Shown: positions 50,055-58,105 of the stretch, in pieces
How the letters are laid out: every line of letters begins with the position of its first letter
Position numbering within the stretch: position 1 is the first letter of the stretch
NCBI GenBank assembly: GCA_902490735.1
Contig: CABUFC010000005.1
Coordinates: 38,620-102,619, forward strand
DNA: 64,000 nt
Direction of reading: 5' to 3'
Origin: an uncultured Oscillospiraceae bacterium
Lineage (GTDB): Bacteria; Bacillota; Clostridia; Oscillospirales; Acutalibacteraceae
The notes under the pieces: generated by a model
The model's input: the letters and a program-made list of their open reading frames with translations, nothing else
What the model was told of the DNA's origin: nothing
The model's database searches: none
Translations under genes and position numbers: made by a program

Positions 50055-51805
50055 AAAATACTATTTACGGAATAAACGGACCTGTAATAACCGTAAAAAA
50101 CACCGCCGATTTCTTTTTAAGGGAAATGGTATATGTAGGAAGCGAAAGACTTATCGGTGAGGTTATAGATATTACCGACGACCGAACCCTTATTCAGGTT
50201 TACGAAGACACTTCGGGGCTGGCTGCGGGCGAAGAGGTTTTTAGCACGAAAAGCCCAATGTCCGTAACGTTAGGGCCAGGGCTTTTAGGCAATATTTTTG
50301 ACGGTATCGAGCGTCCGTTGCGCGATATGGCGCAAAAAGACGGCGCATTTATTAAAAAAGGCGGGGTTTTTTCGCCGTTAGACCCAAATAAAAAGTGGCA
50401 GGTAAAGGTATTATGCTCAAAAGGTGATAAGCTTTTGCCCGGTACTGTATTTGCCACAACCGACGAAACGCCGGCAATTGTGCATAAGTGCTTAGTACCA
50501 AACGGAGTATCGGGCGTTGTTACCTTTGCCGCAGAAGACGGCGAATATACAATAAATGATAAAATAGCCGAAATTACCGGCGAAAACGGCAAAATCACGC
50601 CGCTTTACCTTTGCCATAAGCACCCGATTAGAACGCCGCGTGCAATAAACAAGCGGCTGCCTTTAAACATTCCGCTTATTACCGGACAAAGGGTTATCGA
50701 CAGTCTTTTTCCCATCTCTAAAGGCGGTACGGCGGCTATTCCCGGCGGCTTTGGCACGGGCAAAACCATGACACAGCACCAGCTTGCCAAGTGGTGCGAC
50801 GCGGACGTTATTATTTACGTCGGCTGCGGCGAGCGCGGCAACGAGATGACTCAGGTTTTAGACGAGTTTTCAGCGCTTGCAGACCCAAAATTCGGCAGAA
50901 AATTAAGGGACCGCACAGTGCTTATTGCAAACACGAGCAACATGCCGGTGGCGGCTCGCGAAGCCTCGATTTATACCGGCATTACCCTTGCCGAATATTA
51001 CAGGGATATGGGGTATGACGCCTGCCTTATGGCGGATTCTACTTCACGCTTTGCCGAAGCTTTAAGGGAAATTTCGGGAAGGCTTGAAGAAATGCCTGCG
51101 GAAGAGGGTTTTCCGGCCTATCTTCCAAGCCGCCTTGCAGAATTTTACGAGCGCGCCGGCAGGGTTGTTACTTTAAACGGCGACGAGGGTTCGGTTACGG
51201 TTATAGGCGCGGTAAGTCCGCAGGGCTCGGACTTTTCGGAGCCGGTTACACAAAACACAAAGCGTTTTACCCGCGTTTTTTGGGCGCTTGACAAGGCTCT
51301 TGCTTACGCGCGCCATTATCCGGCTATTAGCTGGACTTCTTCTTATTCCGAATACGAAGAGGATCTTGCAAATTATTATGACCAGACTGTAGACCCGATG
51401 TTTATGCAGTACCACAGAATAATAATTAAGCTTTTGCTAAAAGAAAGCGAGCTTTTAGAGGTTGTAAAACTTATAGGCTCAGACGTTTTACCCGAGGATC
51501 AAAAGCTTGTAATAGAAGTGGCAAAAATTATACGCTCCGGCTTTTTACAGCAAAACGCCTACCACGAAACAGACACCTACGTGCCGCTAAACAAGCAATT
51601 TAAAATGATGCAGGTGATCTGTCACGCTTACGAAGAGGGCCTAAAAATAGCCGCCTCCGCAAGGCCAATATCTCTTTTATTTAACGAAGATCTTTCTTCA
51701 AAGCTTATAAAAATGAAGTACGTCGTTCCAAACGACGATTATTCGTTAATTGATAATTATATTAAAGAAATCACCGCAAAAACCGACGAGATTTTAGCGT
51801 CATAG
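50051..51805 (+). CDS. ntpA: V-type ATPase catalytic subunit A
   Basis: The 584-residue catalytic subunit has Walker A GGFGTGKT (232-239), the catalytic glutamate in YVGCGERGNEM, MADSTSRFAEALREISGRL and GSVTVIGAVSPQGSDFSEPVT. The non-homologous insertion typical of A subunits lies at about 110-185. ATP hydrolysis or synthesis occurs at the A/B interface, coupled to H+ or Na+ movement. Confidence 0.98.
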   Translation: MKNTIYGINGPVITVKNTADFFLREMVYVGSERLIGEVIDITDDRTLIQVYEDTSGLAAGEEVFSTKSPMSVTLGPGLLGNIFDGIERPLRDMAQKDGAFIKKGGVFSPLDPNKKWQVKVLCSKGDKLLPGTVFATTDETPAIVHKCLVPNGVSGVVTFAAEDGEYTINDKIAEITGENGKITPLYLCHKHPIRTPRAINKRLPLNIPLITGQRVIDSLFPISKGGTAAIPGGFGTGKTMTQHQLAKWCDADVIIYVGCGERGNEMTQVLDEFSALADPKFGRKLRDRTVLIANTSNMPVAAREASIYTGITLAEYYRDMGYDACLMADSTSRFAEALREISGRLEEMPAEEGFPAYLPSRLAEFYERAGRVVTLNGDEGSVTVIGAVSPQGSDFSEPVTQNTKRFTRVFWALDKALAYARHYPAISWTSSYSEYEEDLANYYDQTVDPMFMQYHRIIIKLLLKESELLEVVKLIGSDVLPEDQKLVIEVAKIIRSGFLQQNAYHETDTYVPLNKQFKMMQVICHAYEEGLKIAASARPISLLFNEDLSSKLIKMKYVVPNDDYSLIDNYIKEITAKTDEILAS

Positions 51806-51816
51806 GAGGAAAGCAC

Positions 51817-53193
51817 ATGATAAAGGAATATGTTGGATTTTCCGAAGTGTCCGGTTCGTTGGTTGTGCTTTCGGGCGCTGATAATCCGCACAACGAAGAA
51901 GAGGTAATGCTGCGCCAAAACGACGGCTCAGTTCGTCACGGAAGAATTGTGCAAGTAGACGGCGACCGCGCGGTGGTTCAGGTTTTTGAAGGAACGCGCG
52001 GGATTTCTTTAAAAAACACAAGGACGGTTTTGTCCGGCGGACCTATGAAGCTCGCTTTATCTAAAGAGATTTTAGGCAGGGTTTTTTCAGGTCAAGGCAA
52101 AGAGGTTGACGGTCTTCCTCCGATTTTTTGCGAAGAAAAGCGCGATATTAACGGAAGCGCCATAAACCCCGTTATGCGAGAATATCCTAAAAACTACATT
52201 AAAACCGGCATTTCTTCAATAGACGCATTAACAACTCTTATAAGAGGCCAAAAGCTTCCTATTTTTTCGGGGTATGGCATGAAGCACAACCAGCTTGCGG
52301 CGCAAATAGTTAAACAAGCGTCTGTTCCGGGAGCTTCTAAGGATAATTTTGCAGTTGTTTTTGCGGCCTTAGGCGTAAAAAACGACGTTGCGGATTTTTT
52401 TAAAAACTCGTTTTCTGAATCGGGCGTTATGGACAGGGTTGTAATGTATCTGAATCTTTCGAGCGACCCGATAATAGAAAGAATTATAACCCCAAGGCTT
52501 GCTCTTACTGCCGCCGAATATTTGGCGTTTACTAAAAATATGCACGTACTTGTAGTTTTAACCGACATGACCGGCTACTGCGAAGCATTAAGAGAATTTT
52601 CTTCAAGTAAAGGCGAAATTCCCGGAAGAAAAGGGTATCCGGGGTATTTATATTCCGATTTAGCGTCGCTTTACGAGCGCGCGGGAATAATTAAGGGAAT
52701 TGACGGCAGCATTACGCAAATTCCCATTTTAACCATGCCGAACGACGATATAACACATCCCGTGCCTGACCTTACAGGCTACATTACCGAGGGACAGATT
52801 GTGCTTTCCCGCCAGCTTGACAGTGCAGGGATATATCCTCCTGTGTCGGTACTTGAAAGCCTGTCAAGGCTTATGAAGGACGGCATAGGCGAAGGCTTTA
52901 CAAGAAAAGACCACCCCGCGCTTTCAAACCAACTTTTTTCCTCGTACGCAAAAGTGCAGGACGTAAAAAGCCTTGCGGCGGTAATAGGTGAGGACGAATT
53001 ATCCGAGCTTGACAAAAAATATCTCGAGTTCGGCAAGGCGTTTGAAAACGAATTTATTGCTCAAAACAAAGACGAAAACCGCGATATGGAAAAAACGCTC
53101 AGTCTTTCATGGAAAATGCTTGATATTTTGCCCGAAAGCGAGCTTGACAGGATTGATTCCTCTTTAATAAAAGAGTTTAAATACGAAAAATAA
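51817..53193 (+). CDS. ntpB: V-type ATPase regulatory subunit B
   Basis: The 458-residue non-catalytic subunit alternates with A in the head. It lacks a consensus P-loop (PIFSGYGMKHNQLAAQIV at that place) and has FAALGVKNDVADFF and TDMTGYCEALREFSSSKGEIPGRKGYPGYLYSDLASLYERAG, diagnostic for subunit B. It starts 11 bases after A behind AGGAGG. Confidence 0.97.
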   Translation: MIKEYVGFSEVSGSLVVLSGADNPHNEEEVMLRQNDGSVRHGRIVQVDGDRAVVQVFEGTRGISLKNTRTVLSGGPMKLALSKEILGRVFSGQGKEVDGLPPIFCEEKRDINGSAINPVMREYPKNYIKTGISSIDALTTLIRGQKLPIFSGYGMKHNQLAAQIVKQASVPGASKDNFAVVFAALGVKNDVADFFKNSFSESGVMDRVVMYLNLSSDPIIERIITPRLALTAAEYLAFTKNMHVLVVLTDMTGYCEALREFSSSKGEIPGRKGYPGYLYSDLASLYERAGIIKGIDGSITQIPILTMPNDDITHPVPDLTGYITEGQIVLSRQLDSAGIYPPVSVLESLSRLMKDGIGEGFTRKDHPALSNQLFSSYAKVQDVKSLAAVIGEDELSELDKKYLEFGKAFENEFIAQNKDENRDMEKTLSLSWKMLDILPESELDRIDSSLIKEFKYEK

Positions 53194-53204
53194 GGAGCTT
53201 TTTT

Positions 53205-53816
53205 GTGCAAAAGGTTTTTCCCACAAAGGCAAATCTTATAAAAACAAAAAATTCCCTGCGGCTCAGCCGGTCGGGGTATGACCTTTTAGACAAAAAGCGA
53301 AATATTTTAATTAAAGAAGCGTTGTCTTTATTAGATGAAGCAGGTATGCTCCAAAAGCAGGTAGCAAGCGCATATATTGAAGCCTACGATTATCTTCAAA
53401 AAGCGAATATTTCGCTTGGTATCAGCGATACGGTGGCAGGCTCTATACCGCCCGATGATTCAATAAATTTAAAAAGCCGCTCCTTTATGGGTGTAATTTT
53501 ACCGGAGATTTCTTTAAATTCCGAAGAATTTTTTCCGGAATATCCCTTGCGCCGTACCGACATAAACTTTGATAAAAGCGTACAAAGCTTTATAAAGGTA
53601 AAAGAACTCACTTTAAAGCTTGCCGAAATTGAAAGCCGTGCTTACAGGCTTTCGGTTGCTATTAAAAAAACGGCAGGGCGTGCAAACGCTTTAAAAACGG
53701 TTGTAATTCCGCAATACGAAGAAACGGTAAAAAACATCACCGAAATATTGGAAGAGCGAGAACGAGAAGAATTTTCCCGTTTAAAAGTAATAAAAAAACC
53801 CCCGAGTGAAAAATAA
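53205..53816 (+). CDS. ntpD: V-type ATPase subunit D
   Basis: The 203-residue rotor shaft has KANLIKTKNSLRLSRSGYDLLDKKRNIL at the N-terminus and a long C-terminal helix (TAGRANALKTVVIPQYEETV), as in all D subunits. The GTG start has AAGGAG upstream. It is the last gene of the operon; a terminator overlaps its 3' end, just before the dnaA promoter. Confidence 0.95.
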   Translation: MQKVFPTKANLIKTKNSLRLSRSGYDLLDKKRNILIKEALSLLDEAGMLQKQVASAYIEAYDYLQKANISLGISDTVAGSIPPDDSINLKSRSFMGVILPEISLNSEEFFPEYPLRRTDINFDKSVQSFIKVKELTLKLAEIESRAYRLSVAIKKTAGRANALKTVVIPQYEETVKNITEILEEREREEFSRLKVIKKPPSEK

Positions 53817-53836
53817 TTTTCATTCGGGTTTTTTTC
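53792..53836 (+). terminator. Terminator of the V-ATPase operon
   Basis: The arm CCCCCGAGTGAAAA pairs with TTTTCATTCGGG, with a small bulge, followed by seven T. The 5' arm overlaps the subunit D stop. Confidence 0.8.
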
Positions 53837-53865
53837 TTGTTTTTTTATATTATATATGATATAAT
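53837..53865 (+). promoter_or_regulatory. Sigma-A-type promoter of dnaA
   Basis: TTGTTT (53837-53842), a 17-base spacer and a perfect TATAAT (53860-53865). Confidence 0.75.
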
Positions 53866-53906
53866 TAGGTTGTATTATTATAATTATATTTAAAGGGGAA
53901 TAAAAA

Positions 53907-55238
53907 ATGTCGATGGAATCTATTAACGACGTTTGGGCGGCTGTTTGCGACGAGCTTAAAAGCAGGATGACAGAAGTTAGCTTTAACGTATGGCTTAGTG
54001 ATTTAGAGCCCGTTAATTTAACGCCCGAATTTTTCTTTTTATCAATAGCATCGGAATATAAAAAAGAAATTATCGAAATGAATTACCGCTCGATTATCGA
54101 AGACTGCATTAAAGAGATAATGGGGATACCTTTAACGCTTGTAGTTTTAATTAAGGACGAAGAAGGCGAATTAAAATCCGCAAATCAGCTGCATTCTTCT
54201 AAACCCAGCGATAATTTTGAAGATAATTTTACTTTTGACAATTTTGTTGTGGGCTCCTGCAACAGGTTTGCGCATGCTGCTGCTATGGCCATTGCCGAAA
54301 AGCCCGAGCAGTCTAAAGATTTTATTCCCTTTTTAATTTACGGAAATTCCGGTGTTGGTAAAACCCATTTAATGCTTGCAATTAAAAACCGTATGAAGGC
54401 GCTTTTCCCCGAAAAAAACATTGTATACACACGGTGTGAGGAATTTACCAACAATCTTATTTCCGATCTTCACAGCGGAAATATTGAAAACTTTAGAAAG
54501 CGCTACAGAACCGCCGACGTTTTAATGATTGATGATATTCAGTTTATTGCCGGCAAAGAATCCACAATGGAGGAGTTTTTTAACACTTTTAACGAGCTTT
54601 TGCAGGCCGGAAAAATTATTATCGTAACATCCGACCGTCCTCCTAAAGACATGAAAACCTTAGAAGAGAGGCTTCGTACCCGTCTTGAAAGCGGCGTTAT
54701 GGCAGACATCACTCCGCCGGACTTTGAAACGAGAGTAGGCATTTTAAACAGCAAGGCGGAACTGCTTGGTCTTACAATTGACCAAAACATAATTTATTAT
54801 ATTGCAGAAAACATAAAAATAAACACTCGGCAATTAGAAGGAGTAATTAAAAAACTGCAGGCATTTGTAATGCTTCAAGGAAAAAAACCAACAATTGCAA
54901 TAGCGCAAAATTATATTAAAGATATTATTACTTCTCAAGCACCGGAACCGATTAAAATGGAAGAAATAATAAAGGCAGTCTCTGAACAGTACAATATTCC
55001 CGAAAACGATATTATTTCAAAAAGAAAAACAGCTCCTATAGTTTTTGCAAGGCAGCTTTCTATGTATATTGCAAGGGAAACCACCGAGCTTTCATATAAA
55101 GCAATTGGTGAAAGCTTTGGCAAAGACCATTCTACCGTTCTTTTTTCTGTTGAAAAGATTGAAAAGCATTTAAAAGAGCACCCTTATGAAAACGACATGG
55201 TAAACGATATTATAAAAACACTCAAAAAAGAAAATTAG
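53907..55238 (+). CDS. dnaA: Chromosomal replication initiator protein DnaA
   Basis: The 443-residue initiator has domain I (1-75, WAAVCDELKSRMTEVSFNVWL) and a short linker. The AAA+ domain has Walker A GNSGVGKT (146-153) and Walker B VLMIDDIQFIAGK. The C-terminal DNA-binding domain has SYKAIGESFGKDHSTVLFSVEKI, the DnaA-box recognition helix. It binds boxes in the adjacent spacer to open the origin. Confidence 0.98.
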   Translation: MSMESINDVWAAVCDELKSRMTEVSFNVWLSDLEPVNLTPEFFFLSIASEYKKEIIEMNYRSIIEDCIKEIMGIPLTLVVLIKDEEGELKSANQLHSSKPSDNFEDNFTFDNFVVGSCNRFAHAAAMAIAEKPEQSKDFIPFLIYGNSGVGKTHLMLAIKNRMKALFPEKNIVYTRCEEFTNNLISDLHSGNIENFRKRYRTADVLMIDDIQFIAGKESTMEEFFNTFNELLQAGKIIIVTSDRPPKDMKTLEERLRTRLESGVMADITPPDFETRVGILNSKAELLGLTIDQNIIYYIAENIKINTRQLEGVIKKLQAFVMLQGKKPTIAIAQNYIKDIITSQAPEPIKMEEIIKAVSEQYNIPENDIISKRKTAPIVFARQLSMYIARETTELSYKAIGESFGKDHSTVLFSVEKIEKHLKEHPYENDMVNDIIKTLKKEN

Positions 55239-55469
55239 TTACCTTAGTTTACATAATTTTTTATTTATTAACCTTTTTATACTTATAAACATTTAGTTTT
55301 TTAACACCACTGTTAAAAATAAAAAAGTTTTTAACATATAAACAATTAGTACACATAGGCTAAGTTTATTAAAAATCAGCATAAAATAAGGTAAAATTTG
55401 GGTTATTCACTTTATTAACACCCCCTACTATTACTACTATAATTAAATATAAAAAAGGCGGTAATAAAA
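55239..55469. other. oriC: Probable chromosomal origin oriC (dnaA-dnaN spacer)
   Basis: This non-coding AT-rich spacer holds two adjacent DnaA-box-like 9-mers, TTATTCACT (55403-55411) and TTATTAACA (55412-55420). They are followed at once by CCCCC (55421-55425) and the triplet run CTA-CTA-TTA-CTA-CTA (55425-55439), then AT-rich DNA. On the other strand the triplets read as 3'-[G/A]AT DnaA-trios. This boxes-GC-trios order is the basal unwinding module described for bacterial origins. A further box-like TTATAAACA is at 55283-55291 and a palindrome TTAACACCACTGTTAA at 55301-55316. Confidence 0.82.
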
Positions 55470-56570
55470 ATGAAAATAACAGTCGATAAAAATGAACTTT
55501 TGGAAACAGTTGCAAATTTATCACGCGCAGTATTAAACCGTGCCGCAATACCGGTACTTGAAGGTATACTATTATCTGCAGAAAACGGTATTTTAACCAT
55601 GATGGCATATAATCTTGAAATAGGCATGACCAAAAAGCTTAATATTAAAACCGAGCGTGAAGGAGATATAGTTTTAAACGCGCGCCTTTTTCTTGAAATT
55701 TTAAGAAAATTAAACGGCAATAGTGTAACAATAGAAGTTGACGAAAAAATGACCTGCCATATTAAAAGCGGCGATACAAATTTTGATATTGTAGGCATGG
55801 AAAGTGAAGATTTTCCCGAAATGCCAAGTGTTGCAGAACATAAAAAAATTACAGTATCAAGTGAAGTACTGAAAAAGATGGTAAGAACTACTTCTTTTGC
55901 GGCAGCGCAAAATGAAAACACAAGGCCAGTTTTAACCGGCATTAAATTTGAAATTAAAAACGGCAATTTAACTCTTGTAGCTATTGACGGCAACAGGTTA
56001 GCTGTGCGTCACGGTCTTATTAAATATGGCGACGATATGGAATTTATTGTATCGGGAAGAGCAATCAGTGAAGCTGTAAAAACAATAGGTGAAGAGGATG
56101 AAGATATATCTATTAGAGTAGGTCTTAAACATATTTCTTTTGAAGTTTCAGGATATTTTACAATTTCAAGGCTTTTAGACGGAGAATATATTGATTATAA
56201 AAGAAGTATACCAAATACCTGCCAAAACAAAATGAGTATAGAAACAAAAACATTTATGGATATTGTTGACAGGGTTGCTTTAATAATTAATGACCAAATT
56301 AAAACGCCAATAAGAATGCTTTTTGCGGACGGCAAAATAGAATTTACCTCTGTATCGTCAATAGGCAGAGCAAAAGAAATTTTAGAAAACGACTTTTCGG
56401 GTCCTAATTTTGAAATAGGTTTTAATTCTCGCTATATTTTAGAAGCTTTAAAAGCAACAGAAACCGAAAACATAGAAGTATGCTTTAACGGACCTTCTTC
56501 TGCGGCTGTAATTAAACCTGTTGATAACGATGAATTTTTATATCTCGTAATGCCGATGAGGTTGTCATGA
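55470..56570 (+). CDS. dnaN: DNA polymerase III beta subunit (sliding clamp)
   Basis: The 366-residue clamp has the three-fold repeated architecture, with ANLSRAVLNRAAIPVLEGILL in domain 1, FAAAQNENTRPVLTGIKFE in domain 2 and the C-terminal LVMPMRLS that forms part of the ligand pocket. It tethers the polymerase to DNA. It overlaps the yaaA start by 4 bases. Confidence 0.98.
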   Translation: MKITVDKNELLETVANLSRAVLNRAAIPVLEGILLSAENGILTMMAYNLEIGMTKKLNIKTEREGDIVLNARLFLEILRKLNGNSVTIEVDEKMTCHIKSGDTNFDIVGMESEDFPEMPSVAEHKKITVSSEVLKKMVRTTSFAAAQNENTRPVLTGIKFEIKNGNLTLVAIDGNRLAVRHGLIKYGDDMEFIVSGRAISEAVKTIGEEDEDISIRVGLKHISFEVSGYFTISRLLDGEYIDYKRSIPNTCQNKMSIETKTFMDIVDRVALIINDQIKTPIRMLFADGKIEFTSVSSIGRAKEILENDFSGPNFEIGFNSRYILEALKATETENIEVCFNGPSSAAVIKPVDNDEFLYLVMPMRLS

Positions 56571-56791
56571 AAATAAAAATTAAGGAAGATTTTATTAAGC
56601 TTGACAGTCTTTTAAAATTTGCAAACGCAGCAGCTACCGGCGGCATTGCAAAAATGATGATACTAAACAAACAAGTTTTAGTAAACAATGAAATTTGTTT
56701 AACGCGCGGAAAAAAAATAAAGCCCGGTGATAAGGTTTTAGTAAATGGCGAAGAAATAGAAGTTTTTAGCGGTAAAGAAAATGAAAATTAA
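56567..56791 (+). CDS. yaaA: S4-domain RNA-binding protein YaaA
   Basis: The 74-residue protein has an S4 fold: EDFIKLDSLLKFANAAATGG, then VNNEICLTRGKKIKPGDKV. It is the conserved small gene between dnaN and recF in Firmicutes, associated with the ribosome in Bacillus. It overlaps dnaN by 4 bases and recF by 11. Confidence 0.95.
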   Translation: MKIKIKEDFIKLDSLLKFANAAATGGIAKMMILNKQVLVNNEICLTRGKKIKPGDKVLVNGEEIEVFSGKENEN

Positions 56792-57866
56792 AAAACTGAC
56801 TATTAAAAATTTTCGCAATATCGAAAAAATTGAACTTGTGCCGGATAATACAACAAACATATTTTTAGGCGAAAATGCCGAAGGAAAAACTTCACTTTTA
56901 GAAGCAATGTGGCTTTTTTCGGGAGCTAAAAGCTTTAGGGCTGCAAGAGACTGCGAAACGGTTATGTTCGGCAAGGAAAAAGCAGTACTTACTTGCGATT
57001 TTTTAAGTGGCGGCACCGAAAAAACTGCCGAAATTGAAATTGCGGATAGACGCCGTGCAAAGCTTTTCGGAAAAAATTTACAAAGACCGTCGCTTTTATC
57101 GGAATATTTTCACGCGGTTGTTTTTTCGCCGCAGGATCTGTCAATAATAGACGGCGATCCGGCGTACAGGCGCAGATTTTTAGATCTTGCAATCGGCAGT
57201 TTAAGCGCAAAATATATAGACGCTTTAAAAAAATACAACCGTGCAATAATTCAAAGAAACAACCTGTTAAAAAAAGCACGCACGGAAAACGATGCAATTT
57301 TTCTTTTGGAACCGTTTGAAGAAGAGGCCGCGGCAAGCGGCGAAACAATTATAAATTTGCGGTACAGATATGTTGATAAGCTTAATATTGAAGCACCGCA
57401 AATTTATAGCGGAATATCTGAAGAAAAAGAAAAACTAACAGTTTCTTATTTATCAAAATCACAAAGAAATATTACAAAAGAAGAGCTTTTTGAAAAATTT
57501 AAAGCACACAGAAATGCGGATATTGCCGCGGGTACAACCCTTATAGGCCCTAAAAGGGACGACCTTTTTATTGAGGTTAACGGCAAATCTACTAAACTTT
57601 ACGGCTCGCAAGGGCAAAAGCGAAGCGCGGCTTTATGTTTAAAACTTGCTGAAGCCGAAATTTTAAAGCAAACTTCCGGCGAAGAGCCGATTGCCCTTTT
57701 AGACGATGTTTTAAGCGAGCTTGATACGTCGCGCCAGCGTTATATATTAAATAAATTTAAGGACAAGCAGGTTTTTATTACCGCATGCGATCCTGCAAAC
57801 ACCATGGACCTTAAAAGCGGACTTATTGTAAAAATTAAGGACGGTAAAATATGTTCATACAATTAG
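56781..57866 (+). CDS. recF: DNA replication and repair protein RecF
   Basis: The 361-residue SMC-like ATPase has Walker A GENAEGKTS (30-38), the RecF motif VVFSPQDLSIIDGDPAYRRRFLD, the signature LYGSQGQKRSAALCLKLAEAE and Walker B PIALLDDVLSELD. It loads RecA at gaps. It overlaps yaaA by 11 bases and remB by 16 bases. Confidence 0.97.
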   Translation: MKIKKLTIKNFRNIEKIELVPDNTTNIFLGENAEGKTSLLEAMWLFSGAKSFRAARDCETVMFGKEKAVLTCDFLSGGTEKTAEIEIADRRRAKLFGKNLQRPSLLSEYFHAVVFSPQDLSIIDGDPAYRRRFLDLAIGSLSAKYIDALKKYNRAIIQRNNLLKKARTENDAIFLLEPFEEEAAASGETIINLRYRYVDKLNIEAPQIYSGISEEKEKLTVSYLSKSQRNITKEELFEKFKAHRNADIAAGTTLIGPKRDDLFIEVNGKSTKLYGSQGQKRSAALCLKLAEAEILKQTSGEEPIALLDDVLSELDTSRQRYILNKFKDKQVFITACDPANTMDLKSGLIVKIKDGKICSYN

Positions 57867-58105
57867 GCGGAGACTGCTGCGTTTTATCAAAGCACATAGT
57901 GGGTGTTTTTGATTTAGACAAAATTACCGTTAAAAAGGCGGCGCGCGAATATATAAACAGGGCTGAAAAAGAGGGAAGCTTAATATATGCCGATATTTAC
58001 GAGCTTCCCAAAAGCTTAATTGTAACAAAAGATATTTCATATCTATCGCCGCTAAATACAGCGACGGTATTAAAAAGAATAAAAAATAGGAAGGCAAAAG
58101 AATGA
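57851..58105 (+). CDS. remB: RemB-like DUF370 protein (YaaB)
   Basis: The 84-residue protein begins MFIQLGGDCCVLSKHIVGVFDLD, the typical start of the extracellular matrix regulator RemB, and belongs to DUF370 with RemA. It sits between recF and gyrB as in Bacillus. RemA is a DNA-binding regulator of biofilm genes; RemB's role is less clear. It overlaps gyrB by 4 bases. Confidence 0.94.
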   Translation: MFIQLGGDCCVLSKHIVGVFDLDKITVKKAAREYINRAEKEGSLIYADIYELPKSLIVTKDISYLSPLNTATVLKRIKNRKAKE

